Part shown: piece by piece, positions 25,718 through 32,650 of the stretch
How positions within the stretch are numbered: position 1 is the stretch's first letter
Layout of the letters: each line of letters opens with the position of its first letter
Source of the DNA: Pimelobacter sp.
GTDB lineage: Bacteria; Actinomycetota; Actinomycetes; Propionibacteriales; Nocardioidaceae
DNA: 64,000 bases
Direction: 5' to 3'
NCBI GenBank assembly: GCA_002698575.1
Contig: NZZG01000186.1
Location: forward strand, 1,834-65,833
Made by a program: the position numbers and the translations under genes
Notes under the pieces: model-generated
Seen by the model: only the letters and a program-made list of their open reading frames with translations
Told to the model about the DNA's origin: nothing
The model's database searches: none

Positions 25718-27078
25718 CCGTCACCGACCGCACTTTCGGCGTCGCTGAGATCCCCGAGGTCTCCGTCGCCGTCCCCGACGAGGACGGGCACGGCCACCTC
25801 GCCGAGCTCCGCACCGACCCGGTGGCCCTGCTCGAGCGCGTGCACGCCGAGTGCGGACCGATCGGTCGCTTCCGGATCGCCGACAAGGAGGTGATCATGG
25901 TGACCGGCGCGGAGGTCAACGAGCAGTTCTTCAAGGCTCCCGAGTCGACCCTCGACCAGGCCGCGGCCTACCCGTTCATGACGCCGATCTTCGGCCACGG
26001 CGTCGTCTTCGACGCCTCGCCGGAGGAGCGCCAGCAGGCCCTGAAGAACCAGGCGCTGCGCGGCGACCAGATGCGCGGGCACGCCAGCACCATCGAGAAC
26101 GAGATCAATCGGATGGTCGCCGACTGGGGCGAGGAGGGCGAGGTCGACCTGCTCGACTTCTTCGCCGAGCTGACGATCTACAACACCGCGGCCTGCCTGG
26201 TCGGGCTGCCGTTCCGCGAGGAGATCGACGCGCGCTTCGCCGAGGCCTACCACGGCCTGGAGCGCGGCACCGACGCGCTGGCGTACGTCGACCCCTACAT
26301 GGAGGGTGTGGAGTCCTTCGAGATCCGCGACCGCTCCCGCGAGACGCTCGTCGCCCTGGTGCAGGACATCATCGACCGTCGCCGGGTGCGCGGCCCCGTC
26401 GCCAAGGACGAGCGTGACCTGCTCGACGTCCTGATCTCGCTGGACATGAGCGCCGACTACATCACCGGCGTCTTCATCTCGATGCTCTTCGCCGGCCACC
26501 ACACCTCGTCGGGCACCTCGGCATGGACCCTGATCGAGCTGATGCGCCACCCCGAGGTGATGACCGAGGTCGTCACCGAGCTGGACGACCTGTACAGCGA
26601 CGGCTCCGAGATCTCCTTCCAGGCGCTGCGCTCGATCCCCCGGCTCGAGTCCGTCATCAAGGAGACGTTGCGCCTCCACCCGCCGCTGATCATCCTGATG
26701 CGCCAGGTCGTCGAGGAGATCGAGCTGGCCGGGCACCTGATCCCGCCCGGCACCATCGTCGCCTCGTCCCCGCGGGTCTCCAACCGGCTCGCCGAGGACT
26801 TCCCGGACCCGCAGTCCTTCGACCCCGCGCGCTACCAGGACGGGCGCCAGGAGGACCTGCAGAACCGCTGGACGTGGATCCCGTTCGGGGCGGGCAAGCA
26901 CCGCTGCGTGGGCAACGCCTTCGCGATGATGCAGATCAAGGCGATCTTCTCCGTGCTGCTGCGCGACTTCGAGTTCGAGCTGGTGCAGCCGAGCGAGACC
27001 TACCGCGACGACTACTCGAAGATGGTCATCCAGCTGCAGCGGCCGTGTCGGGCCCGGTATCGCCGGCGGCAGGCGTGA
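25714..27078 (+). CDS. cyp51: CYP51, sterol 14alpha-demethylase family P450
   Basis: A 454-residue P450 close in length to mycobacterial CYP51. It contains the diagnostic I-helix FAGHHTSSGTSAWTLIELM (about 255) and the heme loop WIPFGAGKHRCVGNAFAMMQ with ligand Cys near 397. The C-terminus reads YRDDYSKMVIQLQRPCRARY, also CYP51-specific. CYP51 removes the 14alpha-methyl of sterols in three oxidations. Bacteria like this usually lack sterol synthesis, so the physiological substrate is uncertain. It is coupled to the SDR upstream; a 130-bp gap with hairpins separates it from its ferredoxin. Confidence 0.95.
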   Translation: MTVTDRTFGVAEIPEVSVAVPDEDGHGHLAELRTDPVALLERVHAECGPIGRFRIADKEVIMVTGAEVNEQFFKAPESTLDQAAAYPFMTPIFGHGVVFDASPEERQQALKNQALRGDQMRGHASTIENEINRMVADWGEEGEVDLLDFFAELTIYNTAACLVGLPFREEIDARFAEAYHGLERGTDALAYVDPYMEGVESFEIRDRSRETLVALVQDIIDRRRVRGPVAKDERDLLDVLISLDMSADYITGVFISMLFAGHHTSSGTSAWTLIELMRHPEVMTEVVTELDDLYSDGSEISFQALRSIPRLESVIKETLRLHPPLIILMRQVVEEIELAGHLIPPGTIVASSPRVSNRLAEDFPDPQSFDPARYQDGRQEDLQNRWTWIPFGAGKHRCVGNAFAMMQIKAIFSVLLRDFEFELVQPSETYRDDYSKMVIQLQRPCRARYRRRQA

Positions 27079-27088
27079 CGGCGCGGAG

Positions 27089-27183
27089 GCAGTTTCTCCG
27101 CTTCAGTGGTGAAACTCCCGCTTGTGGCATGAAGTTTCGTACACAAACCCGCAGTTTCGCCGCGTCAGCGGTGAAACTGCCGC
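27089..27183. repeat. Two 33-bp imperfect hairpin repeats between cyp51 and ferredoxin
   Basis: Units at 27089-27121 and 27151-27183 are identical at 29 of 33 positions. The second folds as a 13-bp stem, GCAGTTTCGCCGC (27151-27163) with GCGGTGAAACTGC (27168-27180), one G-T pair, loop GTCA. The first is a more degenerate version. They sit in an otherwise tightly packed operon and look REP-like. Confidence 0.75.
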
Positions 27184-27208
27184 CCGGCGACAGGCCGGAG
27201 GTCGCGCT

Positions 27209-27412
27209 ATGACCTTGAAGGCAGTCGCCGATCTCGACCTCTGCCAAGGGCACCAGATGTGCCAGGGCGAGGCACCCGACGTGTTCGGGTTCGACGAGGA
27301 CGCCGACGTGGTGGTCGTCCTCCAGGAACGCCCCGAGGAGAGTCTCCGGCCGCAGGTCACCGCGGCCGTCACCTACTGCCCGGCGATGGCGCTGGCGATC
27401 GAGGAGGAATGA
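27209..27412 (+). CDS. 3Fe-4S ferredoxin of the CYP51 cluster
   Basis: A 67-residue ferredoxin with a single cluster site: DLCQGHQMCQGEAPDVF, plus a distal Cys in VTYCPAMALAI. The cysteine missing from the CxxHxxC pattern marks the 3Fe-4S type that serves bacterial P450s. It corresponds to Rv0763c, which in M. tuberculosis pairs with CYP51. ATG 27209 is chosen; the longer frame from 27122 reads through the repeat. It probably feeds electrons to both P450s; no ferredoxin reductase gene is nearby. Confidence 0.92.
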   Translation: MTLKAVADLDLCQGHQMCQGEAPDVFGFDEDADVVVVLQERPEESLRPQVTAAVTYCPAMALAIEEE

Positions 27413-27413
27413 C

Positions 27414-28064
27414 ATGGCGGACGTGACCCCCCCGAGCAGGGCCGAGATCGAGGAGTTCTGGGAGACCTGGCTGCAGGTCAACCGCGACGCCGAGGCCTCG
27501 GGCGACTGGCGGGTGATGGCCGAGTGGTACGCCGAGGACGCGTCGTACGGCTGGATGTACAGCCCCGACGAGCACTTCATGGCGGTCGGTCGTGAGCAGA
27601 TCCGGGACTGGGCCATCGGCATCGAGATGGACGGTCTCGACGGGTGGCACTACGACTACCAGTGCTCGATGATCGACGAGGCGAAGGGCATGGTGCTCGG
27701 CTTCTGGAAGCAGCGGTCCGGGATCGTCAACGACGCGACCGGCCAGGAGTACGAGATCCTCGGGATCGGCGGGTCGTGGTTCGGCGTCGAGCGTCAGGAT
27801 CGTGGCGCCGACCATCCGGACACGGGGCTGCTGAAGTTCGCCTGGCAGCGCGACTGGTTCGACATGCCCTCGACCGCGCACACGTTCGTCGAGATCATCA
27901 AGGCCGGCAAGGCGCCCGACACGCTGCTCAAGCGGATGGAGGTCGCCGGCCACGGTGTCCCCGGGCACTACCACTACGACGAGATGCCCTCGTCGGTGTG
28001 GCCTCCGCCCGTCGAGCGCGGTGACTACGTCACGCAGCAGCCCACGACGGAGGCGAGCGCATGA
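27414..28064 (+). CDS. NTF2/SnoaL-like protein of the CYP51 cluster
   Basis: A 216-residue protein with an NTF2-like N-terminal fold (EFWETWLQVNRDAEASGDWRVMAEWYAEDASYGWMYSPDE). The C-terminal half is rich in His, Trp and Tyr (HGVPGHYHYDEMPSS). NTF2-like enzymes include ketosteroid isomerases and polyketide cyclases, but no KSI catalytic Asp/Tyr set can be assigned from the sequence alone. It begins 1 bp after the ferredoxin and overlaps the ALDH start (ATGA). I do not recall an equivalent in the M. tuberculosis cluster. Confidence 0.75.
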   Translation: MADVTPPSRAEIEEFWETWLQVNRDAEASGDWRVMAEWYAEDASYGWMYSPDEHFMAVGREQIRDWAIGIEMDGLDGWHYDYQCSMIDEAKGMVLGFWKQRSGIVNDATGQEYEILGIGGSWFGVERQDRGADHPDTGLLKFAWQRDWFDMPSTAHTFVEIIKAGKAPDTLLKRMEVAGHGVPGHYHYDEMPSSVWPPPVERGDYVTQQPTTEASA

Positions 28065-29533
28065 GCGAGGCCACGGTCCTCTCGACGCCGGCGGCCCAGC
28101 AGCTGGTCGACGGCAAGCTCGTCGGCGCCTCGGACGGCGCGACGTACCCGATCCTCAATCCGGCCACCGGCCAGGAGATCGGCCACGCCCCCGATGGGAC
28201 GGCGGGAGACGTCGAGGCAGCGATCGCCGCCGCCCGGCGGGCCTTCGACGAGACCGACTGGTCCACGAACGTCGAGCTGCGGGTGCGGTGCCTGCGCCAG
28301 CTCCACCAGGCGCTCGTCGAGAACGCCGACGACTTCCGGCTGCTGACCCGTGCGGAGGTCGGGATGCCCGACTTCATGATGGGCGCCGCCGGCTTCGACG
28401 TGCCCGTCGACGGACTGAGGTGGGTCACCGACCTGGCCGAGACCTACGCGTTCGAGAGCGACCTCGGCGTCGCCTCACCGATGGGCATCGCCTCCCGCCG
28501 CACCGTGCGCCGGGAGCCGATCGGGGTGGTCGCGGCGATCACCCCGTGGAACGTGCCGACCCAGATCAACCTGGCCAAGATCGGCCCGGCGCTGGCTGCC
28601 GGGTGCACGGTGGTCCTCAAGCCGGCACCGGACACCCCGTGGGTGGCGTGCGAGCTGGGTCGGCTCGCCGCCGAGCACACCGACATCCCGGCCGGGGTCC
28701 TCAACGTCGTCACGCCACGCTCCAACGACGTGGCCTCCGTCCTCTCCACCGACGAGCGCGTCGACATGGTCTCCTTCACCGGGTCGACCGGCGTGGGCAA
28801 GGCGATCATGGCCGCCGCGGCACCGTCGCTGAAGCGGGTCTTCCTCGAGCTCGGCGGCAAGTCGGCCGCGATCGCGCTCGACGACGCCGACGTCGCAGCG
28901 GTCGCCGGTGCGACGGCGTTCGCGGCGTGCATCCACGCCGGGCAGGGCTGCGCGATCACCACCCGCCTGGTCGTCCCGCGGGAGAGGTACGACGAGGCGG
29001 TGCAGGTGGCGGCCGCCACGATGGAGTCGATCGGGGCCAAGGACCCGTCCGACCCCGGCGCCATCTGCGGGCCGGTGATCTCCGCGGTCCAGCGCGACCG
29101 GGTCGAGGCCTACCTGCGGCTGGCGATCGAGGAGGGCGGCACCTTCGCCACCGGAGGCTCGGTGATCGAGCAGGACGGCTACTGGATCCAGCCCACCGTC
29201 GTCGCCGGCCTCGACAACTCCTCGCGGCTCGCCCAGGAGGAGATCTTCGGGCCGGTGCTCGTGGTGATCGCCCACGACGGCGACGACGACGCCGTCCGGA
29301 TCGCCAACGACTCGGCCTACGGGCTCTCCGGCTCCGTGGACTCGGCCTCGCTCGAGCGCGCCACCGCGGTCGCCGCCCGGATCCGGACCGGAACGTTGGC
29401 CGTCAACGGCGGCGTGTGGTTCAGCCCGGACGCGCCGTTCGGCGGCTACAAGCACTCCGGCATCGGACGCGAGATGGGCGTCGCCGGCTTCGAGGAGTAC
29501 CTCGAGACCAAGACCCTGGCCTTCCCGGCCTGA
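28061..29533 (+). CDS. Aldehyde dehydrogenase (AldA-like)
   Basis: A 490-residue NAD(P)-dependent aldehyde dehydrogenase. It shows PWNVPTQINLAKIGPALAAG, the glutamate of LELGGKS (about 264), the catalytic Cys in GQGCAITTR (about 296), and EEIFGPVLVV. The counterpart is aldA/Rv0768, which in M. tuberculosis lies beside the TetR gene and is transcribed away from it; here it is in the same direction as cyp51. It likely oxidises an aldehyde produced by P450/SDR action to an acid. Coupled to the NTF2-like gene by ATGA. Confidence 0.92.
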   Translation: MSEATVLSTPAAQQLVDGKLVGASDGATYPILNPATGQEIGHAPDGTAGDVEAAIAAARRAFDETDWSTNVELRVRCLRQLHQALVENADDFRLLTRAEVGMPDFMMGAAGFDVPVDGLRWVTDLAETYAFESDLGVASPMGIASRRTVRREPIGVVAAITPWNVPTQINLAKIGPALAAGCTVVLKPAPDTPWVACELGRLAAEHTDIPAGVLNVVTPRSNDVASVLSTDERVDMVSFTGSTGVGKAIMAAAAPSLKRVFLELGGKSAAIALDDADVAAVAGATAFAACIHAGQGCAITTRLVVPRERYDEAVQVAAATMESIGAKDPSDPGAICGPVISAVQRDRVEAYLRLAIEEGGTFATGGSVIEQDGYWIQPTVVAGLDNSSRLAQEEIFGPVLVVIAHDGDDDAVRIANDSAYGLSGSVDSASLERATAVAARIRTGTLAVNGGVWFSPDAPFGGYKHSGIGREMGVAGFEEYLETKTLAFPA

Positions 29534-29548
29534 GCAGGAGGACATGAG

Positions 29549-30298
29549 ATGAGCAGGTTCGACAACAAGGTCGTCGTCGTCACCGGCGCCGCCCAGGGCA
29601 TCGGCGAGGCGTACGCCAAGGCCCTGGCCGCCGAGGGCGCCTCGGTCGTGGTCGCCGACCTCAACGAGGACGCCGGCGCCGCCGTCGTCCAGCAGATCGA
29701 GGCCGCCGGCGGCACGGCCCTGTTCGTGCGCACCGACGTCTCCTCGCACGAGTCGGCCGCCGCCCTGGTCGAGGCCGTCACCGCGGCGTACGGCGGGATC
29801 GACGGTCTGGTCAACAACGCCGCCATCTACGGCGACATGCAGTTCGACCTCCTGATCAGCGTCGACTGGGACTACTACCGGAAGTTCATGTCGGTGAACA
29901 TGGACGGCGCGCTGGTGATGACCCGCGCGGTCTACCCGTCCATGCAGGCGCGCGGCGGTGGTTCGATCGTCAACCAGAGCTCGACCGCCGCCTACCTCTA
30001 CTCCGGCTTCTACGGTCTCGCCAAAGTCGGTGTCAACGGCCTGACCCAGCAGCTCGCCCACGAGGTCGGCGGGATGAAGATCCGGGTCAACGCGATCGCG
30101 CCCGGGCCCACCGACACCGCCGCCACCCGGACCCAGGCCGGGGACGCCGCCAAGGACCTGGTCAAGGGGTTGGCCCTCAAGCGGATGGGTCAGCCCGAGG
30201 ACATGGTCGGGGCCTGCCTCTTCCTGCTCTCCGACGAGGCCTCGTGGGTGACCGGGCAGATCATCGCCGTCGACGGCGGCCAGACGTTCCGAGCATGA
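29549..30298 (+). CDS. SDR family oxidoreductase (Rv0769-like)
   Basis: A 249-residue SDR with TGAAQGIG (about 12-19), NNAA, catalytic YGLAK (about 154-158) and C-terminal VTGQIIAVDGGQTFR. A strong AGGAGG lies upstream; the ATG at 29543 is followed at once by a stop, so ATG 29549 is the start. It overlaps the next gene by ATGA. Position and neighbours match Rv0769. Probable role: oxidation/reduction of a hydroxyacyl or ring alcohol. Confidence 0.9.
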   Translation: MSRFDNKVVVVTGAAQGIGEAYAKALAAEGASVVVADLNEDAGAAVVQQIEAAGGTALFVRTDVSSHESAAALVEAVTAAYGGIDGLVNNAAIYGDMQFDLLISVDWDYYRKFMSVNMDGALVMTRAVYPSMQARGGGSIVNQSSTAAYLYSGFYGLAKVGVNGLTQQLAHEVGGMKIRVNAIAPGPTDTAATRTQAGDAAKDLVKGLALKRMGQPEDMVGACLFLLSDEASWVTGQIIAVDGGQTFRA

Positions 30299-31146
30299 CC
30301 GGCACGGCGGTCGGCTTCGTCGGGCTGGGCAACATCGGCAAGCCGATGGCGTTGCGCCTGACCCAGCAGGCGCAGGCCTCGGGCGGTCTGTCGCTGGCGG
30401 TGTACGACGTGACGCCCGACCCGTTGGCCGAGCTGGAGGCGGCCGGGGCGGCGGTCGCCGGGTCGGTCGCCGAGCTGTCCGCCGGCGTCGACGTGCTGTG
30501 CGTGATGGTGCGCGACGACGACCAGGTCCGCGACGTGCTCGGCCAGGCCCTCGGCTCGGCTCGCGACGGGCTCGTGGTCGTGGTGCACTCGACGGTGGCC
30601 CCACAGACGCCGCGCCAGCTGGAGATCACCGCCGGCAAGCACGGCGTGCTGCTCGTCGACGCGCCGGTCTCCGGGGGAGCCATGGGCGCGGCCGACGGGA
30701 CCTTGGCGATCATGGTCGGCGGGACCGACGAGGCCTTCGCCGCCGCGCGGCCGGCCCTCGACGCGCTGGGCTCGAAGGTGATCCACGCCGGCGCGATCGG
30801 CGCCGGCACCCGGTTCAAGCTGGCGCGCAACATGATGCACTTCATCTCCTTCGCCGCCGCGACCGAGGCGCAGCGCCTCGCCGAGGCGGCGGGGCTCGAC
30901 CTGCGTGCGCTCGGCGACGTGGTCCGCCACACCGACGCGATCACCGGGGGGCCGGGCGCGATCATGCACCGCGAGACCGCGGCGCCGATCGAGGACGGCG
31001 ACTTCTGGATGGGGGTCTTCTCCCACGTCGCCGACCTCGGCGAGAAGGACCTGCGCTTCGCGACCGAGCTCGGCGAGTCGCTCGGCGTGGACACCCCGCT
31101 CGCCGACCTGGCGCTGCGACGACTGAGGACAGGACTGGGACTGTGA
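30295..31146 (+). CDS. 3-hydroxyisobutyrate dehydrogenase-family (beta-hydroxyacid) dehydrogenase
   Basis: A 283-residue beta-hydroxyacid dehydrogenase. It has GLGNIGKPMA (about 10-19), DAPVSGGAMGAADGTLAIMVGG (substrate-binding), and the catalytic lysine in FKLARNMMHF (about 175). It matches Rv0770. It would oxidise a 3-hydroxy acid (isobutyrate-like or larger) to a semialdehyde or keto acid. Coupled on both sides by 4-bp overlaps. Confidence 0.9.
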   Translation: MTGTAVGFVGLGNIGKPMALRLTQQAQASGGLSLAVYDVTPDPLAELEAAGAAVAGSVAELSAGVDVLCVMVRDDDQVRDVLGQALGSARDGLVVVVHSTVAPQTPRQLEITAGKHGVLLVDAPVSGGAMGAADGTLAIMVGGTDEAFAAARPALDALGSKVIHAGAIGAGTRFKLARNMMHFISFAAATEAQRLAEAAGLDLRALGDVVRHTDAITGGPGAIMHRETAAPIEDGDFWMGVFSHVADLGEKDLRFATELGESLGVDTPLADLALRRLRTGLGL

Positions 31147-31574
31147 CCGACGAGAGCACGACGACGGGCAAGTTCGACGGGCTGCCGGAGAAGCGGCGGA
31201 TCGGCCTGGAGAAGATGGAGACCGTCTACGGCTTCGACATGACCGACGGCACCGGGGACTTCTTCGGCATCACCGCCGACCACCTCTTCGCCGACATCTG
31301 GACCCGGCCCGGCCTCTCGGACCGCGACCGGCGACTGATCCTGATCGGCATGCTCGCCGGTCAGGGAGCCGCCGACGTGCTCGGGATCCAGGTGCCCGCC
31401 GCCCACGCCAACGGTGAGCTCGACGACGAGGCGCTGCGCGAGATCGTGATCTTCGTGTGCCACTACGCCGGGTGGCCCAACGGCGCCCGGCTCAACTCGA
31501 TCGTCGAGGAGACCATCGCCAAGGCCGCGAGAAGCGCGGCGCGTGCGGCGAAGGCGGCAGCGCCCGAGGCGTGA
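31143..31574 (+). CDS. Carboxymuconolactone decarboxylase-family protein (Rv0771-like)
   Basis: A 143-residue all-helical protein of the CMD family. The core LSDRDRRLILIGMLAGQGAADVL...HANGELDDEALREIVIFVCHYAGWPNG resembles true gamma-carboxymuconolactone decarboxylases. It lacks the CxxC of AhpD peroxidases. An Ala/Lys-rich tail follows. GTG 31143 overlaps the previous stop. In this cluster a ring- or lactone-directed decarboxylation is plausible but unproven. It is the last gene of the coupled series. Confidence 0.87.
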   Translation: MTDESTTTGKFDGLPEKRRIGLEKMETVYGFDMTDGTGDFFGITADHLFADIWTRPGLSDRDRRLILIGMLAGQGAADVLGIQVPAAHANGELDDEALREIVIFVCHYAGWPNGARLNSIVEETIAKAARSAARAAKAAAPEA

Positions 31575-31601
31575 GCCGCCGGCTTCTGGGAGGGTGAGGC
31601 C

Positions 31602-32498
31602 ATGAGTCTGCCTCGCGTGGTCGCGGTGCCGCTGCCGACGTACACCTCTCGTGTCCTGGAGTGGGGAGATCCGCAGGCGCCGCTGGTGCTCGCCCTGCAC
31701 GGCTTCCCCGACACCGCCTGGACCTGGCGCTACCTGGGGCCGTACCTCGCCGAGCGGGGCTACCGGGTCGCGGCACCGTTCCTGCGCGGCTACGGCCCGT
31801 CGTCGGTCCCCAGCGACGACACCTACACGGTCGGCTCGCTGATGGCCGACGCGGTCGCCGTGCACGGCGCCCTGGGGGGTGACGACCGGTCGATGCTCGT
31901 CGGGCACGACTGGGGTGCGATCGCGACCAGCGGTCTCGGCGCCCACCCGGACTCGCCGTTCCGACGGATCGTGACCATGGCCGTCCCGCCGTTGCCCTCG
32001 ATGACGCCGTCGCGGGAGTGGCTGGGGCAGTGGGTGGGCGCCGCGGTGCGTCAACCGCGCAACAGCTGGTACATCGCCTTCAACCAGGTGCCGGGACTGG
32101 CCGAGCGCCACTTCGAGCGCCTGGTGACCAAGCTCTGGCACGACTGGTCCCCGGGCTACGACGCCACCGAGGACCTCGACTTCCTGCTCTCCTCGGTGCC
32201 CGACCGCGCCCACGCCCAGGCCGTGGTGTCCTACTACCGGGCGTTCCTGCGTCCCGGTCGCGGTGCGCGGGCGTACGCCGAGTGGCACCGCACCTTCGCG
32301 GACGCGCCGAGCGTGCCGACCCTGTTCCTGCAGGGCGACCAGGACGGGTGCCTGGACCGTCGGTTCTTCACCGGAGCCTCGCTGGCGCTGACGGGTGGGA
32401 GCCGCGCGACCCTCGTGCCGGGAGTGGGTCACTTCCTCCAGGTGGAGCGGCCCGAGGTCGTCAACGCGTTGGTGGCGAAGTTCCTCGACGAGGCGTGA
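31602..32498 (+). CDS. Alpha/beta hydrolase, epoxide-hydrolase-like
   Basis: A 298-residue alpha/beta hydrolase. It has the oxyanion HGFPDTAWTW (about 34), the nucleophile motif GHDWGA with Asp (about 103) instead of Ser, and a C-terminal GVGHFLQVE providing the catalytic His. The Asp nucleophile points to an epoxide hydrolase or haloalkane dehalogenase type; tyrosines in the cap favour the former. It begins 27 bp after the CMD gene behind a GGGAGG site, so it may be the last gene of the CYP51 operon, acting on P450-made epoxides. Confidence 0.85.
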   Translation: MSLPRVVAVPLPTYTSRVLEWGDPQAPLVLALHGFPDTAWTWRYLGPYLAERGYRVAAPFLRGYGPSSVPSDDTYTVGSLMADAVAVHGALGGDDRSMLVGHDWGAIATSGLGAHPDSPFRRIVTMAVPPLPSMTPSREWLGQWVGAAVRQPRNSWYIAFNQVPGLAERHFERLVTKLWHDWSPGYDATEDLDFLLSSVPDRAHAQAVVSYYRAFLRPGRGARAYAEWHRTFADAPSVPTLFLQGDQDGCLDRRFFTGASLALTGGSRATLVPGVGHFLQVERPEVVNALVAKFLDEA

Positions 32499-32650
32499 TG
32501 CTCGGTGCGGGTCGCTGGCAGGGGATGGTCGTCGCCGAACCAGGGTCGTGTGCCTGAGAGCGACCGATGCGCTGTGGGGGAGGGGAGTCCAAGACCTGCC
32601 CCGCGCGATGGGCGCGATGGGCGCGACGGCCGACGGGCCGGGGCGACAGG
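32499..32650. other. Intergenic stretch between convergent genes
   Basis: I see no gene here. It contains a short imperfect repeat of GGGCGCGAT around 32606-32630 and no convincing terminator stem. Confidence 0.5.

Noticed and set aside
27089..27183. CRISPR array
   Set aside because: Only two imperfect units with one spacer-like gap, no cas genes, and the units themselves are hairpins.
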